DNA from: Coxiella sp. RIFCSPHIGHO2_12_FULL_42_15
Lineage (GTDB): Bacteria; Pseudomonadota; Gammaproteobacteria; Coxiellales; Coxiellaceae
DNA: 64,000 nucleotides
Assembly (NCBI GenBank): GCA_001797285.1
Contig: MGOZ01000050.1
Location: forward strand, 44,711-108,710
Reading direction: 5' to 3'
A program made the position numbers and the translations under genes. Positions 55,165-64,000 of this stretch are shown one piece after another (the first letter of the stretch is position 1; each line of letters begins with the position of its first letter). Below the pieces are notes generated by a model. The model did not search any database and was not told the origin of the DNA. It was given only the letters and a program-made list of their open reading frames with translations.

Positions 55165-55365
55165 TAACCTGGATATTTCACGTTGCTTTTTGAAGATGAC
55201 GGCCACACGAAGTGCCCTGCCGCCAACGGGAAGGTCTTTTGTTTTCAGGGACGCACATCCTGTGCTCGACGCTTACCCTCCCTGGTCGCGACGCCCTTCA
55301 AACAAAAGACCTTCCCGTTGACGGCACACCGACCCTCGTAGTTCGATGTGAAATATTCGGGCTAA
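55165..55365. repeat. Repeat family C copy interrupted by a second palindrome
   Basis: The outer parts (TAACCTGGATATTTCACG at the left, GATGTGAAATATTCGGGC at the right) form a family C copy. Its loop is split by about 120 bp containing a perfect 21-bp inverted repeat, at 55224-55244 (CAACGGGAAGG...) and 55300-55320. This is a nested insertion between the divergent mvaA and bamA genes. Confidence 0.7.
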
Positions 55366-55410
55366 CTTGGGTATTTCACAGGTCATCTATCTTTTCTTTT
55401 ACTTGCCTGA

Positions 55411-55419
55411 TGTTATAAT
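55411..55419 (+). promoter_or_regulatory. Extended -10 promoter for bamA
   Basis: TGT precedes TATAAT (55414-55419), an extended -10 about 110 bp before bamA. The -35 area is T-rich without a clear hexamer. Confidence 0.5.
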
Positions 55420-55528
55420 GCCTCCTCAAATTTGTGAGCAGAAAATTAGATCTTGGATTATTTTTAATCAATTCTTGGATTTCCATTTTCAATCTAACCA
55501 AATATAGGAATTAAGGTATTTCAGTGTT

Positions 55529-57961
55529 ATGAAAACAGTATTCAAGCGTTTTATTCGTCTCAGTATCTTGTTGAGCGTATTTATCCTGGTGACTTCTCAA
55601 GCCTTTGTGGTGCGTAATATTCAAATTAATGGCCTGCAAAATATGCTGGCGAGCACCGTTCGTAATTATTTGCCGGTGCATGAAGGGCAAGACTTAACGG
55701 TGGCGAAAAGTGATGAGGCATTACAAGCATTGTACAAAACTGGTTTTTTTGACAACGTCAGTTTATCGCAGCGGGGTCAAACTTTAGTTGTCGATGTGAA
55801 AGAGCGCCCGATGATTACCTTGATTAAAATCGAGGGTAATAAAGAAATTGCCACCAGCAAAATTCAACCCGTGATGAAAAAAATTGGTCTTGCGACGGGT
55901 CAAATTTTTGATCCGCTAAAACTCGAATTATTCACAAAAAGTTTAGAGCAACAATATGCAATGATGGGTTACGCAGCCACCAGCGTCACACCCAAATTAA
56001 CCTCGATTTCGCATAATCGTCTTTCGATTCAGATCGATGTCAACGAAGGAAAAATTGTTAAGCTGCATTCGATTCAGATCAGTGGCAATAAAGAATTTAG
56101 CCAACGTCAATTACGACAACAGTTTAAACTCACAACGCCAGGGTTGACGACCATTTTCTCTCATAAAGATCGTTTTTCTCAACGTAAGCTCTCTAAAGAT
56201 TTACAACGCTTAATGAATTTTTATTTGAATCATGGTTATGTTCGTATGCGTGTCGTTTCGCACAAAGAGGTTTATTCCGCTGATCGTAAACGGGTGAATG
56301 TGTATGTAACGGTAGACGAAGGTCCTATTTATCACATAAAAGGCGTTAATATCATTGGTCAAACGTTGGGGTACAACGATCCATTACGCCGTTTAATTCC
56401 GTTGAAAGAGGGAGACATTTTTTCGCGTCAAGAGGTCATTCATGCGGAAAAATTAATCCATAATTTTTACGGCAATAAAGCGTATGCTTTTGTACAAATT
56501 AATGTGATTCCTACTATCGATGATGATGCGCACACCGTTTTTATCACTTTTAATGTCACGGCGGGTAAACGTGTTTATGTGCGACGCATTGAAATTTCCG
56601 GCAATGAAGTCACGAATGAAGAGGTCATTCGACGTGAATTACGACAAATGGAAGCAGCGCCTTATTCGCTTTCCGCCATTAAAGAGTCAAAACGACGGTT
56701 GATGCTCACCAATTATTTTGCGAAAGCCTCTGTAGCAACGAATCCGGTGCTGGATACCAATAATCAGGTCGATTTAAATTTCACCATCAAAGAAAAGCCA
56801 TCGGGGAAAGCCAGTTTACAAGGGGGATATTCGAGTGCTTATGGCTTCTTGTATGGAGCTAGCGTATCACAGCCCAATTTTTTGGGATCGGGTAAATACG
56901 TGACGGTTGGTTTTAATAACAGTCTTATTTTTCAAAATTACTTTTTGAGTTACATCAATCCGTACTACACCTGGTACAACGTCAGTCGAGGGATATCGGT
57001 ATTTTACAATCATAACCATTTTAAAAAGAGTTTATATTTCACACCGTATACCATGGATAGCTTTGGTGCGGATTTAACGTACGGTTTTCCCGTTTCTGAA
57101 AATAATATCTTCAGTGTCGATTTTGGTTATTCGAATATTGATCTTTCGCATATTAATAACCAAGGGCAGTTGGCACCGAGCGTGATTAATTTCATTAATC
57201 CTACCGCTGCCGAAGCCAATGCGGCGGACCTCAAACGGACTTATAATGTGACTAAGGTTGTGAGTAAGTGGACTTACGTTGGTCTTGATCGTGCGCAAAT
57301 GCCAACGCGCGGTGTGCAAAATAGCCTGGGCCTCGAAATGGGTGTGCCAATACTCAATAACAATTTAGCCTACTATATTGCTTCTGAAAACGTGACCGCT
57401 TATATGCCGGTCGCCTACGGTTTCATCGTGAATTTGTTGGGTGCCGCCGGTTATGGGAGTCATTACGATGGCACAAACCTCTATCCGTTTTTCAATAATT
57501 TTTCCGGAGGCGGTATTGGAACGGTTCCAGGCTACCAAGCAAACTCGTTAGGCCCGAAATACAATCCTTCTTGCCAACTGGTTAATGGAAACTTCATTTG
57601 TGCGCCAAACGGGAATTCTTCTTTAGGGGGGAATTTACTAACGACCGTGGGTGCCCACTTGATTTTACCGAATTTTATCAGCGATCAATTGCGCATTGCT
57701 TTGACCTGGGATGCGGGTAACGTGTTTGAAGTACCCATTTACGGTCCCAATAATACAGCCGTTATTCCCGGTACAACGTTACCATTGGTGGTATCGAATG
57801 ATTCCTTTTCCTTGAAAAATTTTCGTATGTCCGCGGGGGTTTTGGTGACGTGGTACACCCCATTCTTTGGCCCCATCGATTTATCGTTGGCTTATCCATT
57901 GAACAAAAAGCCGTTTGACTTGGCGGAACCCTTCCAATTTGCCATGGGTTTAAGCTTTTAA
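55529..57961 (+). CDS. bamA: Outer-membrane assembly factor BamA
   Basis: An 810-residue protein, like E. coli BamA. A signal peptide ends near TSQA, followed by five POTRA domains (about 25-425; first FVVRNIQINGLQNM) and a beta-barrel ending in Phe. It inserts outer-membrane proteins. In barrel loop 6 the usual VRGF/Y reads TVPGYQANSLGPK, so the conserved Arg is Pro670 (codon CCA). A Cys pair (NPSCQ, then NFICA) follows in that loop, as in E. coli. rseP, its usual upstream neighbour, is absent. Confidence 0.96.
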   Translation: MKTVFKRFIRLSILLSVFILVTSQAFVVRNIQINGLQNMLASTVRNYLPVHEGQDLTVAKSDEALQALYKTGFFDNVSLSQRGQTLVVDVKERPMITLIKIEGNKEIATSKIQPVMKKIGLATGQIFDPLKLELFTKSLEQQYAMMGYAATSVTPKLTSISHNRLSIQIDVNEGKIVKLHSIQISGNKEFSQRQLRQQFKLTTPGLTTIFSHKDRFSQRKLSKDLQRLMNFYLNHGYVRMRVVSHKEVYSADRKRVNVYVTVDEGPIYHIKGVNIIGQTLGYNDPLRRLIPLKEGDIFSRQEVIHAEKLIHNFYGNKAYAFVQINVIPTIDDDAHTVFITFNVTAGKRVYVRRIEISGNEVTNEEVIRRELRQMEAAPYSLSAIKESKRRLMLTNYFAKASVATNPVLDTNNQVDLNFTIKEKPSGKASLQGGYSSAYGFLYGASVSQPNFLGSGKYVTVGFNNSLIFQNYFLSYINPYYTWYNVSRGISVFYNHNHFKKSLYFTPYTMDSFGADLTYGFPVSENNIFSVDFGYSNIDLSHINNQGQLAPSVINFINPTAAEANAADLKRTYNVTKVVSKWTYVGLDRAQMPTRGVQNSLGLEMGVPILNNNLAYYIASENVTAYMPVAYGFIVNLLGAAGYGSHYDGTNLYPFFNNFSGGGIGTVPGYQANSLGPKYNPSCQLVNGNFICAPNGNSSLGGNLLTTVGAHLILPNFISDQLRIALTWDAGNVFEVPIYGPNNTAVIPGTTLPLVVSNDSFSLKNFRMSAGVLVTWYTPFFGPIDLSLAYPLNKKPFDLAEPFQFAMGLSF

Positions 57962-57962
57962 A

Positions 57963-58009
57963 GGGGTAGCTTCAGATTCATGTATCTGCTGCAAAGCGGG
58001 TGACGCGAG
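57963..58009 (+). repeat. Repeat family A, 5' fragment after bamA
   Basis: GGGGTAGCTTCAGATTCATG through GGGTGACGCGAG matches the first 47 bp of family A, directly after the bamA stop. A TATAAT at 58046-58051 further on could be the -10 of a skp promoter. Confidence 0.7.
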
Positions 58010-58146
58010 AAAGACGATACCCCTATAAAACATTAAGAATTTCTATATAATAGACGCCATGCTCAATATTCCACATTGAGTAGGGTGTTTTTGGGAAAGA
58101 ACCAGGTTCAGGGATCTGAACGTTATTTCAACATTGAGGAGACAAC

Positions 58147-58641
58147 ATGAAACGTGCTTTAGTATTAGCAGCCACTGCGTTTGGCATTTTAATGGGTAGC
58201 AATAGCTTCGCTTATACCGTAGGTTTGGTCGATATTCAGAAAATTTTAGCTTCTGAACATGGTATCAATAAACTTCAATCGTCTTTGAACGGAAAGTTTG
58301 GCGGTGAGCGTGATAAGCTGCAAGCAATGGGTAAAAAGCTGCAAGCCGATAGCGTGAGCTATGAAAAAAATAAGGCGGTGATGAGTAAAGCGGATGCGGC
58401 TAAAAAAGAAGAAGAATTGAAAAAACAATCCACGCAAGTTCAGTTGGCCCAATCTGAATTCCAACAAAAATATATGCAAGCACAACAGACAGCCATGAAA
58501 GATTTTGTGGATACGATTAAGAATGCGGCATCTGAGGTTGCGAAAAACGATAAACTGGATGCCGTGTTTATTGATAACAGTGTTTTATTTGCAAAAGAGT
58601 CTAAAGACATTACCGACGAAGTGTTAGCAAAAATGAAATAA
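58147..58641 (+). CDS. skp: Periplasmic chaperone Skp (OmpH family)
   Basis: A 164-residue protein. A signal peptide (MKRALVLAATAFGILMGSNS then FA) is followed by YTVGLVDIQKILASEHG and a long Lys/Gln-rich coiled coil (about 45-120). This is the trimeric jellyfish-shaped chaperone that carries outer-membrane proteins to BamA. The length matches E. coli Skp (161). GAGGAG precedes ATG 58147. Its position between bamA and lpxD is conserved. Confidence 0.93.
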   Translation: MKRALVLAATAFGILMGSNSFAYTVGLVDIQKILASEHGINKLQSSLNGKFGGERDKLQAMGKKLQADSVSYEKNKAVMSKADAAKKEEELKKQSTQVQLAQSEFQQKYMQAQQTAMKDFVDTIKNAASEVAKNDKLDAVFIDNSVLFAKESKDITDEVLAKMK

Positions 58642-58687
58642 TGGTCGGTAATTCCACCGTGATTCCTGCTGCACTTGATAGCGAAGC

Positions 58688-58842
58688 CAAACCCTGGGCG
58701 TCAGCCCAGGAGCTTTACGCAATGGGGGTTTCCAAAGGGGGAGAAAGCGAATTCTCTTCCTTGGTCGCCGTCCGCGAGGGTTTCCCGAGCAGGCGAAATT
58801 CATATGGGAAAATACCCCGGGCGTAAGCCCGGGGATTTTTAT
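58688..58842 (+). repeat. Repeat family B, copy 2
   Basis: A 155-bp copy, free-standing between skp and lpxD. Left hairpin CCTGGGC/GCCCAGG; right hairpin CCCCGGGC/GCCCGGGG with ATTTTTAT, which could terminate the bamA-skp transcript. The middle inverted repeat is partly decayed compared with 194-350. A second small hairpin (AAGATGGATG / CATCCATCTT, about 58847-58873) follows before lpxD. Confidence 0.85.
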
Positions 58843-58896
58843 AAACAAGATGGATGCCCCATCATCCATCTTGTGTTCTTTTAAAGTGAATATTGG

Positions 58897-59937
58897 ATGA
58901 TAACCGCCTTTACCTTAGATCAGTTGGCGTCAAAACTGCACGCTGAATTACACGGTGATGCTGCTTGCCAAATAGTTGGCGTTGCCTCCTTAGAGCAAGC
59001 GAGGCACGGTTGTATTTCGTTTGTGGAAGGGCGCAAACAGATTAAAACCCTCGCAACGACTCAAGCCTCAGCGGTATTATTGACCGCGGATTTATTGCCA
59101 CATTGTTCAACCAACGCATTAGTCGTCAAAAAACCACGACTGGCGTTCGCCGCCTTGCTGAATTTGCTTTACCCGGTAAAGCAACCTGCGGCAGGCATTC
59201 ACCCCAGCAGTGTGATTGGTAAAGCGTGTCATATCGATCCGTCCGTTACCATTAAAGCCCACGTGGTCATTGGTGATGGAGTGAGTATTGGTAAAAATAG
59301 CGTCATTCACGTGGGATGTAGCATTGGCGATGGTACTGACATCGGTGAAGCGTGCACGTTGCATCCTAACGTTTCTATTTATCAAGATATTGAAATAGGC
59401 CATCGTGTTATTGTGCACAGCGGTGCGGTGATCGGTGCCGATGGTTTTGGTTTTGAGTTTGATGGAGCCCAGGAATGGGTTAAACTCTTGCAAATTGGAC
59501 GTGTGGTGATTGGTGATGATGTTGAAATTGGGGCGAATACCACCATTGATCGTGGCGCTTTAGGAGATACCCTCATTGGTTGTGGGGTAAAGCTCGATAA
59601 TCAAATCATGGTGGCACACAATGTGGTGATTGGTGATCACACGATTATTGCCGGTTGTACGGGCATTGCGGGCAGCACAATCATCGGACGTTACTGCATG
59701 ATTGGTGGGCACACCGCAATTGCAGGACATATTAAACTGGCTGATCGCGTTATGATTACCGGTGCTGCGATGGTAACGCGTTCGATAATGAAACCGGGCA
59801 TTTATTCTTCTGGCACAGGCATTTTGCCTAACCAACAATGGTTGAAATCGGCCGTGCGATTTAAGCAATTAGAGAATATGTATCAGCGGCTGCAAAAATT
59901 GGAGCGAAAAATACATGACGATCATGACAATGGATGA
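58897..59937 (+). CDS. lpxD: UDP-3-O-acylglucosamine N-acyltransferase
   Basis: A 346-residue left-handed beta-helix enzyme of lipid A synthesis that adds the N-linked hydroxyacyl chain. An N-terminal uridine-binding part is followed by many hexapeptide repeats ([16 protein letters not shown] and so on) and the catalytic His in [14 protein letters not shown]. The length is near E. coli LpxD (341). Its last 23 bp overlap fabZ. Confidence 0.96.
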   Translation: MITAFTLDQLASKLHAELHGDAACQIVGVASLEQARHGCISFVEGRKQIKTLATTQASAVLLTADLLPHCSTNALVVKKPRLAFAALLNLLYPVKQPAAGIHPSSVIGKACHIDPSVTIKAHVVIGDGVSIGKNSVIHVGCSIGDGTDIGEACTLHPNVSIYQDIEIGHRVIVHSGAVIGADGFGFEFDGAQEWVKLLQIGRVVIGDDVEIGANTTIDRGALGDTLIGCGVKLDNQIMVAHNVVIGDHTIIAGCTGIAGSTIIGRYCMIGGHTAIAGHIKLADRVMITGAAMVTRSIMKPGIYSSGTGILPNQQWLKSAVRFKQLENMYQRLQKLERKIHDDHDNG

Positions 59938-60349
59938 TATTAAAAAATTTATTCCACATCGTTATCCTTTTTTATTGGTGGATAAAGTGATTGCGTACGA
60001 GAAAGGTAAATCGATTACTGCCATTAAAAATGTGACCTGCAATGAGCCTTTTTTTAATGGCCATTTTCCCGTTAAAGCGGTTATGCCAGGTGTATTAATG
60101 GTTGAAGCGTTAGCACAAACCGCGGGTTTGTTGATGGCGAAAGTATTAAATTGGGTGGAATACCACGACAATATTTGTTATTTAGCGGGTGTTGATAAAG
60201 CGCGATTTAAACGAATTGTTGAGCCTGGAGATCAATTGCAATTGCACGTTGAAATGTTGGTGAATCGACGTGAAATTTGGAAATTTCGAGGAAAGGCTAC
60301 CGTTGGTGAACAGCTGGCATGTAGTACGGAAATTATTGTTGCTCGGTAA
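59915..60349 (+). CDS. fabZ: 3-Hydroxyacyl-ACP dehydratase FabZ
   Basis: A 144-residue hot-dog-fold dehydratase of fatty acid elongation. [13 protein letters not shown] and [22 protein letters not shown] carry the catalytic His and Glu. ATG 59915 with GGAG at 59901-59904 is chosen; ATG 59924 and 59930 are close alternatives. It overlaps lpxD, as in a coupled operon. Confidence 0.97.
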   Translation: MTIMTMDDIKKFIPHRYPFLLVDKVIAYEKGKSITAIKNVTCNEPFFNGHFPVKAVMPGVLMVEALAQTAGLLMAKVLNWVEYHDNICYLAGVDKARFKRIVEPGDQLQLHVEMLVNRREIWKFRGKATVGEQLACSTEIIVAR

Positions 60350-60384
60350 ACCGACAACGAAACTGACGCTCAAAGAGGATTATA

Positions 60385-61185
60385 GTGATTAGTGAGCATG
60401 CGATGATTCATCCTACAGCACGGATTGCGGATGATGTATCAATAGGTCCGTGGACGGTGATTGGGGAAAATGTGGAAATTGGTGCGGGCTCCCGTGTTGG
60501 ATCGCACGTCGTTATCGAGAAAAACACTCAATTAGGCGTTAATAATCGAATTTTTTCGCACGTTGTTTTAGGGACGGATCCACAACACACTGGTTATCGA
60601 GGAGAGGTGACGTGGCTTAAGATCGGTGATCACAATGTTATTCGTGAATTTGTGACGGTTAATCGCGGCACGAACGAAGTGGGTGTCACGCACGTCGGTT
60701 CACACAATTATCTTATGTCCTATTCACATATTGCGCACGATTGTACGGTGGGCAATCACGTGGTATTTGCCAATACGGCATCGATTGCTGGGCATGTTTC
60801 CGTGGGAGATTACGCGATTTTAGGTGCTTTTTCGGGCGTGCATCAGTTTGTGAAAATTGGCGCATTTAGTTTTTTAGGGCGTGCCACAAAAATTTTTCAA
60901 GATATTTTACCGTTTATGCTGGTCACCGGTAATCCGGGTGCGCCGCGTGGATTAAATAGTGTAGGGTTGCGTCGCCACGGTTTTACGCCGGAGGATATGG
61001 CGAGCCTCAAGGAAGCCTTTTCCATCATTTTCCGCCGGGGTCTAAAGCAGGTGGAAATCATTGCGGAGCTTGAGCAGCTCGCTAAGACCAATCCGCATGT
61101 AATGGTTTTGTTGCAAGAGATCCGTTCTTCAAAACGAGGTATCGCACGCAACGCCGTGGAAGAAACCCTCCTCATTGCAACCTAA
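60385..61185 (+). CDS. lpxA: UDP-N-acetylglucosamine O-acyltransferase
   Basis: A 266-residue beta-helix enzyme, first step of lipid A synthesis. Hexapeptide repeats fill the first two thirds (IHPTARIADDVSIGPWTVIG), with LMSYSHIAHDC containing the catalytic His and a helical C-terminus (AFSIIFRRGLKQ). The start is GTG 60385 with AGAGGA upstream. lpxB, usually next, is not found; an orphan gene follows. Confidence 0.96.
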   Translation: MISEHAMIHPTARIADDVSIGPWTVIGENVEIGAGSRVGSHVVIEKNTQLGVNNRIFSHVVLGTDPQHTGYRGEVTWLKIGDHNVIREFVTVNRGTNEVGVTHVGSHNYLMSYSHIAHDCTVGNHVVFANTASIAGHVSVGDYAILGAFSGVHQFVKIGAFSFLGRATKIFQDILPFMLVTGNPGAPRGLNSVGLRRHGFTPEDMASLKEAFSIIFRRGLKQVEIIAELEQLAKTNPHVMVLLQEIRSSKRGIARNAVEETLLIAT

Positions 61186-61380
61186 AAAATACATACCATC
61201 AAGGGGTTACAGCCGAACCGCCGTTGCAAGGGCGCGCGGTGGCTTACCTTTTCCATCTTAATTTTCACTTAATTTTAAGCTGTTATTATAAGAGCCGTGG
61301 GATGGATTAGCGCCATTGGTGTGTTGTCCACCGATAGATGGGGCGGGGAAGCCAATAAAGTGACGTAGTAGGTAGGTAGT

Positions 61381-63825
61381 ATGCGTGATGATTTCGAACG
61401 GTTGATAAAAGACAAACGACAGGCTAGTTTCCAAAAAATAAAACGCGCGGTGTGGAGTTCGGTGGATATTGATGTGGAAGCTGAACAGCCGTGGTATAGC
61501 CGTTGGTATTCAAGCATTTTTAATGCATTTTCGCATCCATCAGGCGTTCAACATGAAGAAGATCATTTAAGTACGTTAAAAGGTATGAAAGATCCTTGGC
61601 TCGATCAGACGCTAAATGCCGCTGGGTCTCATGTGCACGATATTAAGCATTATTGCGTGCGCTTCTTTATAAAAGAAGCGACTGATTTAGCTGTAAATCA
61701 CGCTGCGGGGAAAATCGATTCTACCTGGAGAGGTAAAATTATTGGTTTTATTGCTGGAAAAATAGGAAAAACCATTGCAGGTGCTGTTTATGATTTAGCT
61801 GATAAAAAAGAAGAAATTGAATCTATTTTTGAAAAAGTAAGCGCATTTCAAAAAAAAGTAGATGCGCGATTTGCTCATCATCGTGTTAAAACCTCGTTTA
61901 AAAAATTATTTGGGTATGATGTTGTTTCTGAAGAAATAGTGAATAGTCTTCCAGAGGCTATCCTCGCACAGTGGGCTATAGTCACGAATATGTTTGTGGC
62001 ACGTTTTGTTGCGGACGAATACGTAGATCCTAAAGAGTATGATAGTTTGATCCGACAATTATTGGATCATATTGTCCTTTCATTGCAGACTCACCTTGAT
62101 TTTTCACGAGAAAATGCTTATCAAATCGCGCAAGTTTATTTTTCAAATTTAGCCGGTGTGTTGGGTGATCTTTTAAAGTCAAAGGTTCCTGTCAGTGTTT
62201 CAAATCACAATACACTTAAAATAATAGTTATCCAATTGCAATCTGAGGATTTTTTAAAGAACCAGTCAAACAACCTGTCATCAGATAATGAGCACCTTGA
62301 CTTGGACAACGTCATTGCATATTTGCAGGATTTGTTGGAGCATCCTAATGCGAAGGCTCCTTCACCTGCCGGATTTTTAAAAATATTAAATTATTTAGAA
62401 TATCCATTGCATCCTGATAAAGATGGCAAAACGGCTGAAAAAAAATTTAAAGAAATCATTAATCTTATCGAGAAAATAGGAACGAAAAAACCTGAATCCC
62501 AAGATAAAGAAATCGCGCAATTCCTCGTCCATAAACACGACAAGTTACCGGAGGAGATTAAAGCCATCTTGAATGCTGAAGTAGAAAAAGAGCCAGCTCA
62601 GCTAGAACAAAATGTCATATTTCAGACAGAAAAATTGAACAAACTCCATTTCACTGGCGGCTTAGTTGGTTCCATTTTTTGGAAGGAGCCAAAGCACTTT
62701 TCAGTGGAAACACTTGGAAAGGTGGGAGTTAAAATGATGAAGGACGAGCGGGGAAATGAAACGCCGGAACTGGTTGATCGTACTTTTTTTCGAGATGAAT
62801 TTTATCGACAGCAGATGGCGGAAATCTTAACTTGTCCTAAAAAAGATCATGCTTCGTCGTTAGAGCAGTTGCTCATTGAAACAGCAGAGATTTTTCAACG
62901 GGTTGGGCATTATTACAAAGGCTATCCTGCTGGTAAAGAGTATCGATATTTTGTTGTGATGCAGTTGGCAGAAATTGTTCACCAATTAGATGAGCACGTT
63001 GATCGAAGCTTTGCACAAAAACAGTGTGAAATAATAGAGAATTTTTTGCGTGAGCACTATGGGCAGGAGGCTTCCTTGTCGCATTTAAAACAACTTTATT
63101 CAGTATATTATCTTAATAAAAAAGAGCAGCGTGCTGAAGAAGTTGCCTATATTTTTCGACAAATGACATCAAAACCAGCACCAAAGGTCGTAAAGAATTC
63201 TATTTTTCCCCGCTTATTATCGAACAGGGTTAGGAAAAATCTTTATGACAACCGAGGTGATCTGTTTTCCGGGTCTAAAACTGAGACCGGGCAGAATTTA
63301 ACAAATCAAATTAAAGAATTTAAAGGCAAAAACAAGTTGGATTTTGAAAACTTTTTGACCAAATTCACTGACTCGGAAACGGTGAAACACTTTGGGGATT
63401 ACTCCCCTTTATTAAAAGAATTAGATCGCTTATTAACAACCCCAGTGGAAATTGAGGCGCGTAGTCTTGATAAATTTACCTTTTTCAAATCGACGCAGTG
63501 CGAATCCTTGAAGAGTTATATTGAAAAGCGTTTGTTGTCTCAAACGACGAAAGGCGCGGAAGTGAATTTGGATGGTACTTTGAAAGAGCATAGTCGTGTA
63601 GCTAATGTCGTCAGTAAAATTATCGAATTAGCGCAAGCAAATGTGGCTGATATAAAGGGGGGGGCCGTAGAAGAATGGGCTAGCTTACAAGAAGCGCTAA
63701 AGAATAAGGAACATACCGGTGCACGAGGCATTGCTATCGTCCAAGAATTACGGAACGTTCTTGATCAAAACGTTCTTGATCAAAAGAGAATTGACGACGC
63801 CAAGCCCGCGCAATTACCGGTGTAA
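61381..63825 (+). CDS. Large orphan protein of unknown function
   Basis: An 814-residue protein with no family recognised. It is charged and mostly helical by eye, without a signal peptide. One Gly/Ala-rich stretch near residues 115-140 (KIIGFIAGKIGKTIAGAVYDL) could contact membranes. Near the C-terminus a 15-bp duplication gives NVLDQNVLDQ. AGGTAGGT lies just before ATG 61381. Size, solubility and lack of relatives would fit a secreted effector of a Legionellales member, but this is inference only. The 195-bp gap before it carries a TTATAA-like box near 61287 and no other feature. Confidence 0.7.
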   Translation: MRDDFERLIKDKRQASFQKIKRAVWSSVDIDVEAEQPWYSRWYSSIFNAFSHPSGVQHEEDHLSTLKGMKDPWLDQTLNAAGSHVHDIKHYCVRFFIKEATDLAVNHAAGKIDSTWRGKIIGFIAGKIGKTIAGAVYDLADKKEEIESIFEKVSAFQKKVDARFAHHRVKTSFKKLFGYDVVSEEIVNSLPEAILAQWAIVTNMFVARFVADEYVDPKEYDSLIRQLLDHIVLSLQTHLDFSRENAYQIAQVYFSNLAGVLGDLLKSKVPVSVSNHNTLKIIVIQLQSEDFLKNQSNNLSSDNEHLDLDNVIAYLQDLLEHPNAKAPSPAGFLKILNYLEYPLHPDKDGKTAEKKFKEIINLIEKIGTKKPESQDKEIAQFLVHKHDKLPEEIKAILNAEVEKEPAQLEQNVIFQTEKLNKLHFTGGLVGSIFWKEPKHFSVETLGKVGVKMMKDERGNETPELVDRTFFRDEFYRQQMAEILTCPKKDHASSLEQLLIETAEIFQRVGHYYKGYPAGKEYRYFVVMQLAEIVHQLDEHVDRSFAQKQCEIIENFLREHYGQEASLSHLKQLYSVYYLNKKEQRAEEVAYIFRQMTSKPAPKVVKNSIFPRLLSNRVRKNLYDNRGDLFSGSKTETGQNLTNQIKEFKGKNKLDFENFLTKFTDSETVKHFGDYSPLLKELDRLLTTPVEIEARSLDKFTFFKSTQCESLKSYIEKRLLSQTTKGAEVNLDGTLKEHSRVANVVSKIIELAQANVADIKGGAVEEWASLQEALKNKEHTGARGIAIVQELRNVLDQNVLDQKRIDDAKPAQLPV

Positions 63826-63848
63826 TGTGAGCAGGCTCAGTCAAAAAA

Positions 63849-63937
63849 ATAAAAATCCCCGGGCTGACGCCCGGGGTATTTTTCCTATATGAATTTCGCC
63901 TGCTTGGGAAACCCCCATTGCGTAAAGTTCCTGGGTA
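63849..63937 (-). terminator. Repeat family B, shortened copy acting as likely terminator
   Basis: Just after the orphan gene, CCCCGGGC-TGA-CGCCCGGGG is followed by TATTTTT: a strong intrinsic terminator hairpin, also T-rich on the other strand. The copy is inverted relative to 194-350 and lacks about 50 bp lying between two GGGAAACCC direct repeats of the full element, as expected of slippage or recombination. The last 60 bp of the window show nothing else. Confidence 0.75.
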
Positions 63938-64000
63938 AGCGTTTGACGAAGTACATTCCCCTAATCGAGGCGTAAATTTTGCGGTAACAACTTTTGGAAG

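Noticed and set aside
54911..55418. Plus-strand frames across the mvaA start and the bamA leader
   Set aside because: They run antisense to mvaA and then through family C; no ribosome site.
58641..58884. Two short plus-strand frames after skp
   Set aside because: They are translations of repeat family B in different frames; the repeat explains the open frame.

Overview
The window looks like a chromosomal segment of a gammaproteobacterium of the order Legionellales, close to Coxiella and its relatives. This rests on gene content and is an inference: a gltA-sdhCDAB-sucABCD block, isoprenoid synthesis by the mevalonate route instead of the MEP route, Gram-negative envelope genes (bamA, skp, lpxD, fabZ, lpxA), many short dispersed palindromic repeats, and large orphan proteins of the kind seen in host-associated members of this order. 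No rRNA, tRNA or CRISPR array was seen.

Layout. 1-3.7 kb: accessory genes (an exported YARHG-domain protein whose signal peptide carries an in-frame repeat insertion, a Fic protein, a DUF4143 ATPase). 3.7-17.7 kb: citrate synthase (minus strand), then succinate dehydrogenase, 2-oxoglutarate dehydrogenase E1/E2, succinyl-CoA synthetase, and the threonine-to-glycine pair kbl-tdh. 17.7-31.4 kb: a five-gene minus-strand operon for an iterative PfaA/C/D-type (polyunsaturated-fatty-acid-synthase-like) lipid or polyketide synthase, ending in a free-standing condensation-domain protein. It faces a divergent gene (31.7-33.1 kb) that joins a cyclic-nucleotide-binding-like domain to a degraded methyltransferase-like region. 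33.1-40.7 kb: repeats, a group II intron tail, a HAD-like orphan, a polysaccharide deacetylase, a stub of cytochrome oxidase subunit II, ctaA-cyoE, an L,D-transpeptidase and an ABC exporter.

40.7-45.6 kb: the conserved rpsB-tsf-pyrH-frr-uppS-cdsA run. In E. coli this continues dxr-rseP-bamA. Here dxr and rseP are absent, and the gap holds a PLC-like secreted protein, a GT-C/GT2 glycosyltransferase pair, and a tightly overlapping minus-strand operon mvaA-mevalonate kinase-phosphomevalonate kinase-mvaD-idi. Then bamA-skp-lpxD-fabZ-lpxA resume (55.5-61.2 kb), followed by an 814-residue orphan where lpxB usually lies.

At least four dispersed repeat families run through the window: A, about 149 bp with 11-bp inverted ends and, once, an 8-bp target duplication; B, about 156 bp with three hairpins, one copy inside a coding sequence; C, about 75-80 bp hairpin elements that abut or supply stop codons; and a 155-bp MITE with 28-bp terminal inverted repeats, one copy lying inside the pfa-like operon. 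The best candidate for an undescribed system is the pfa-like operon with its condensation-domain partner and divergent sensor-like gene.
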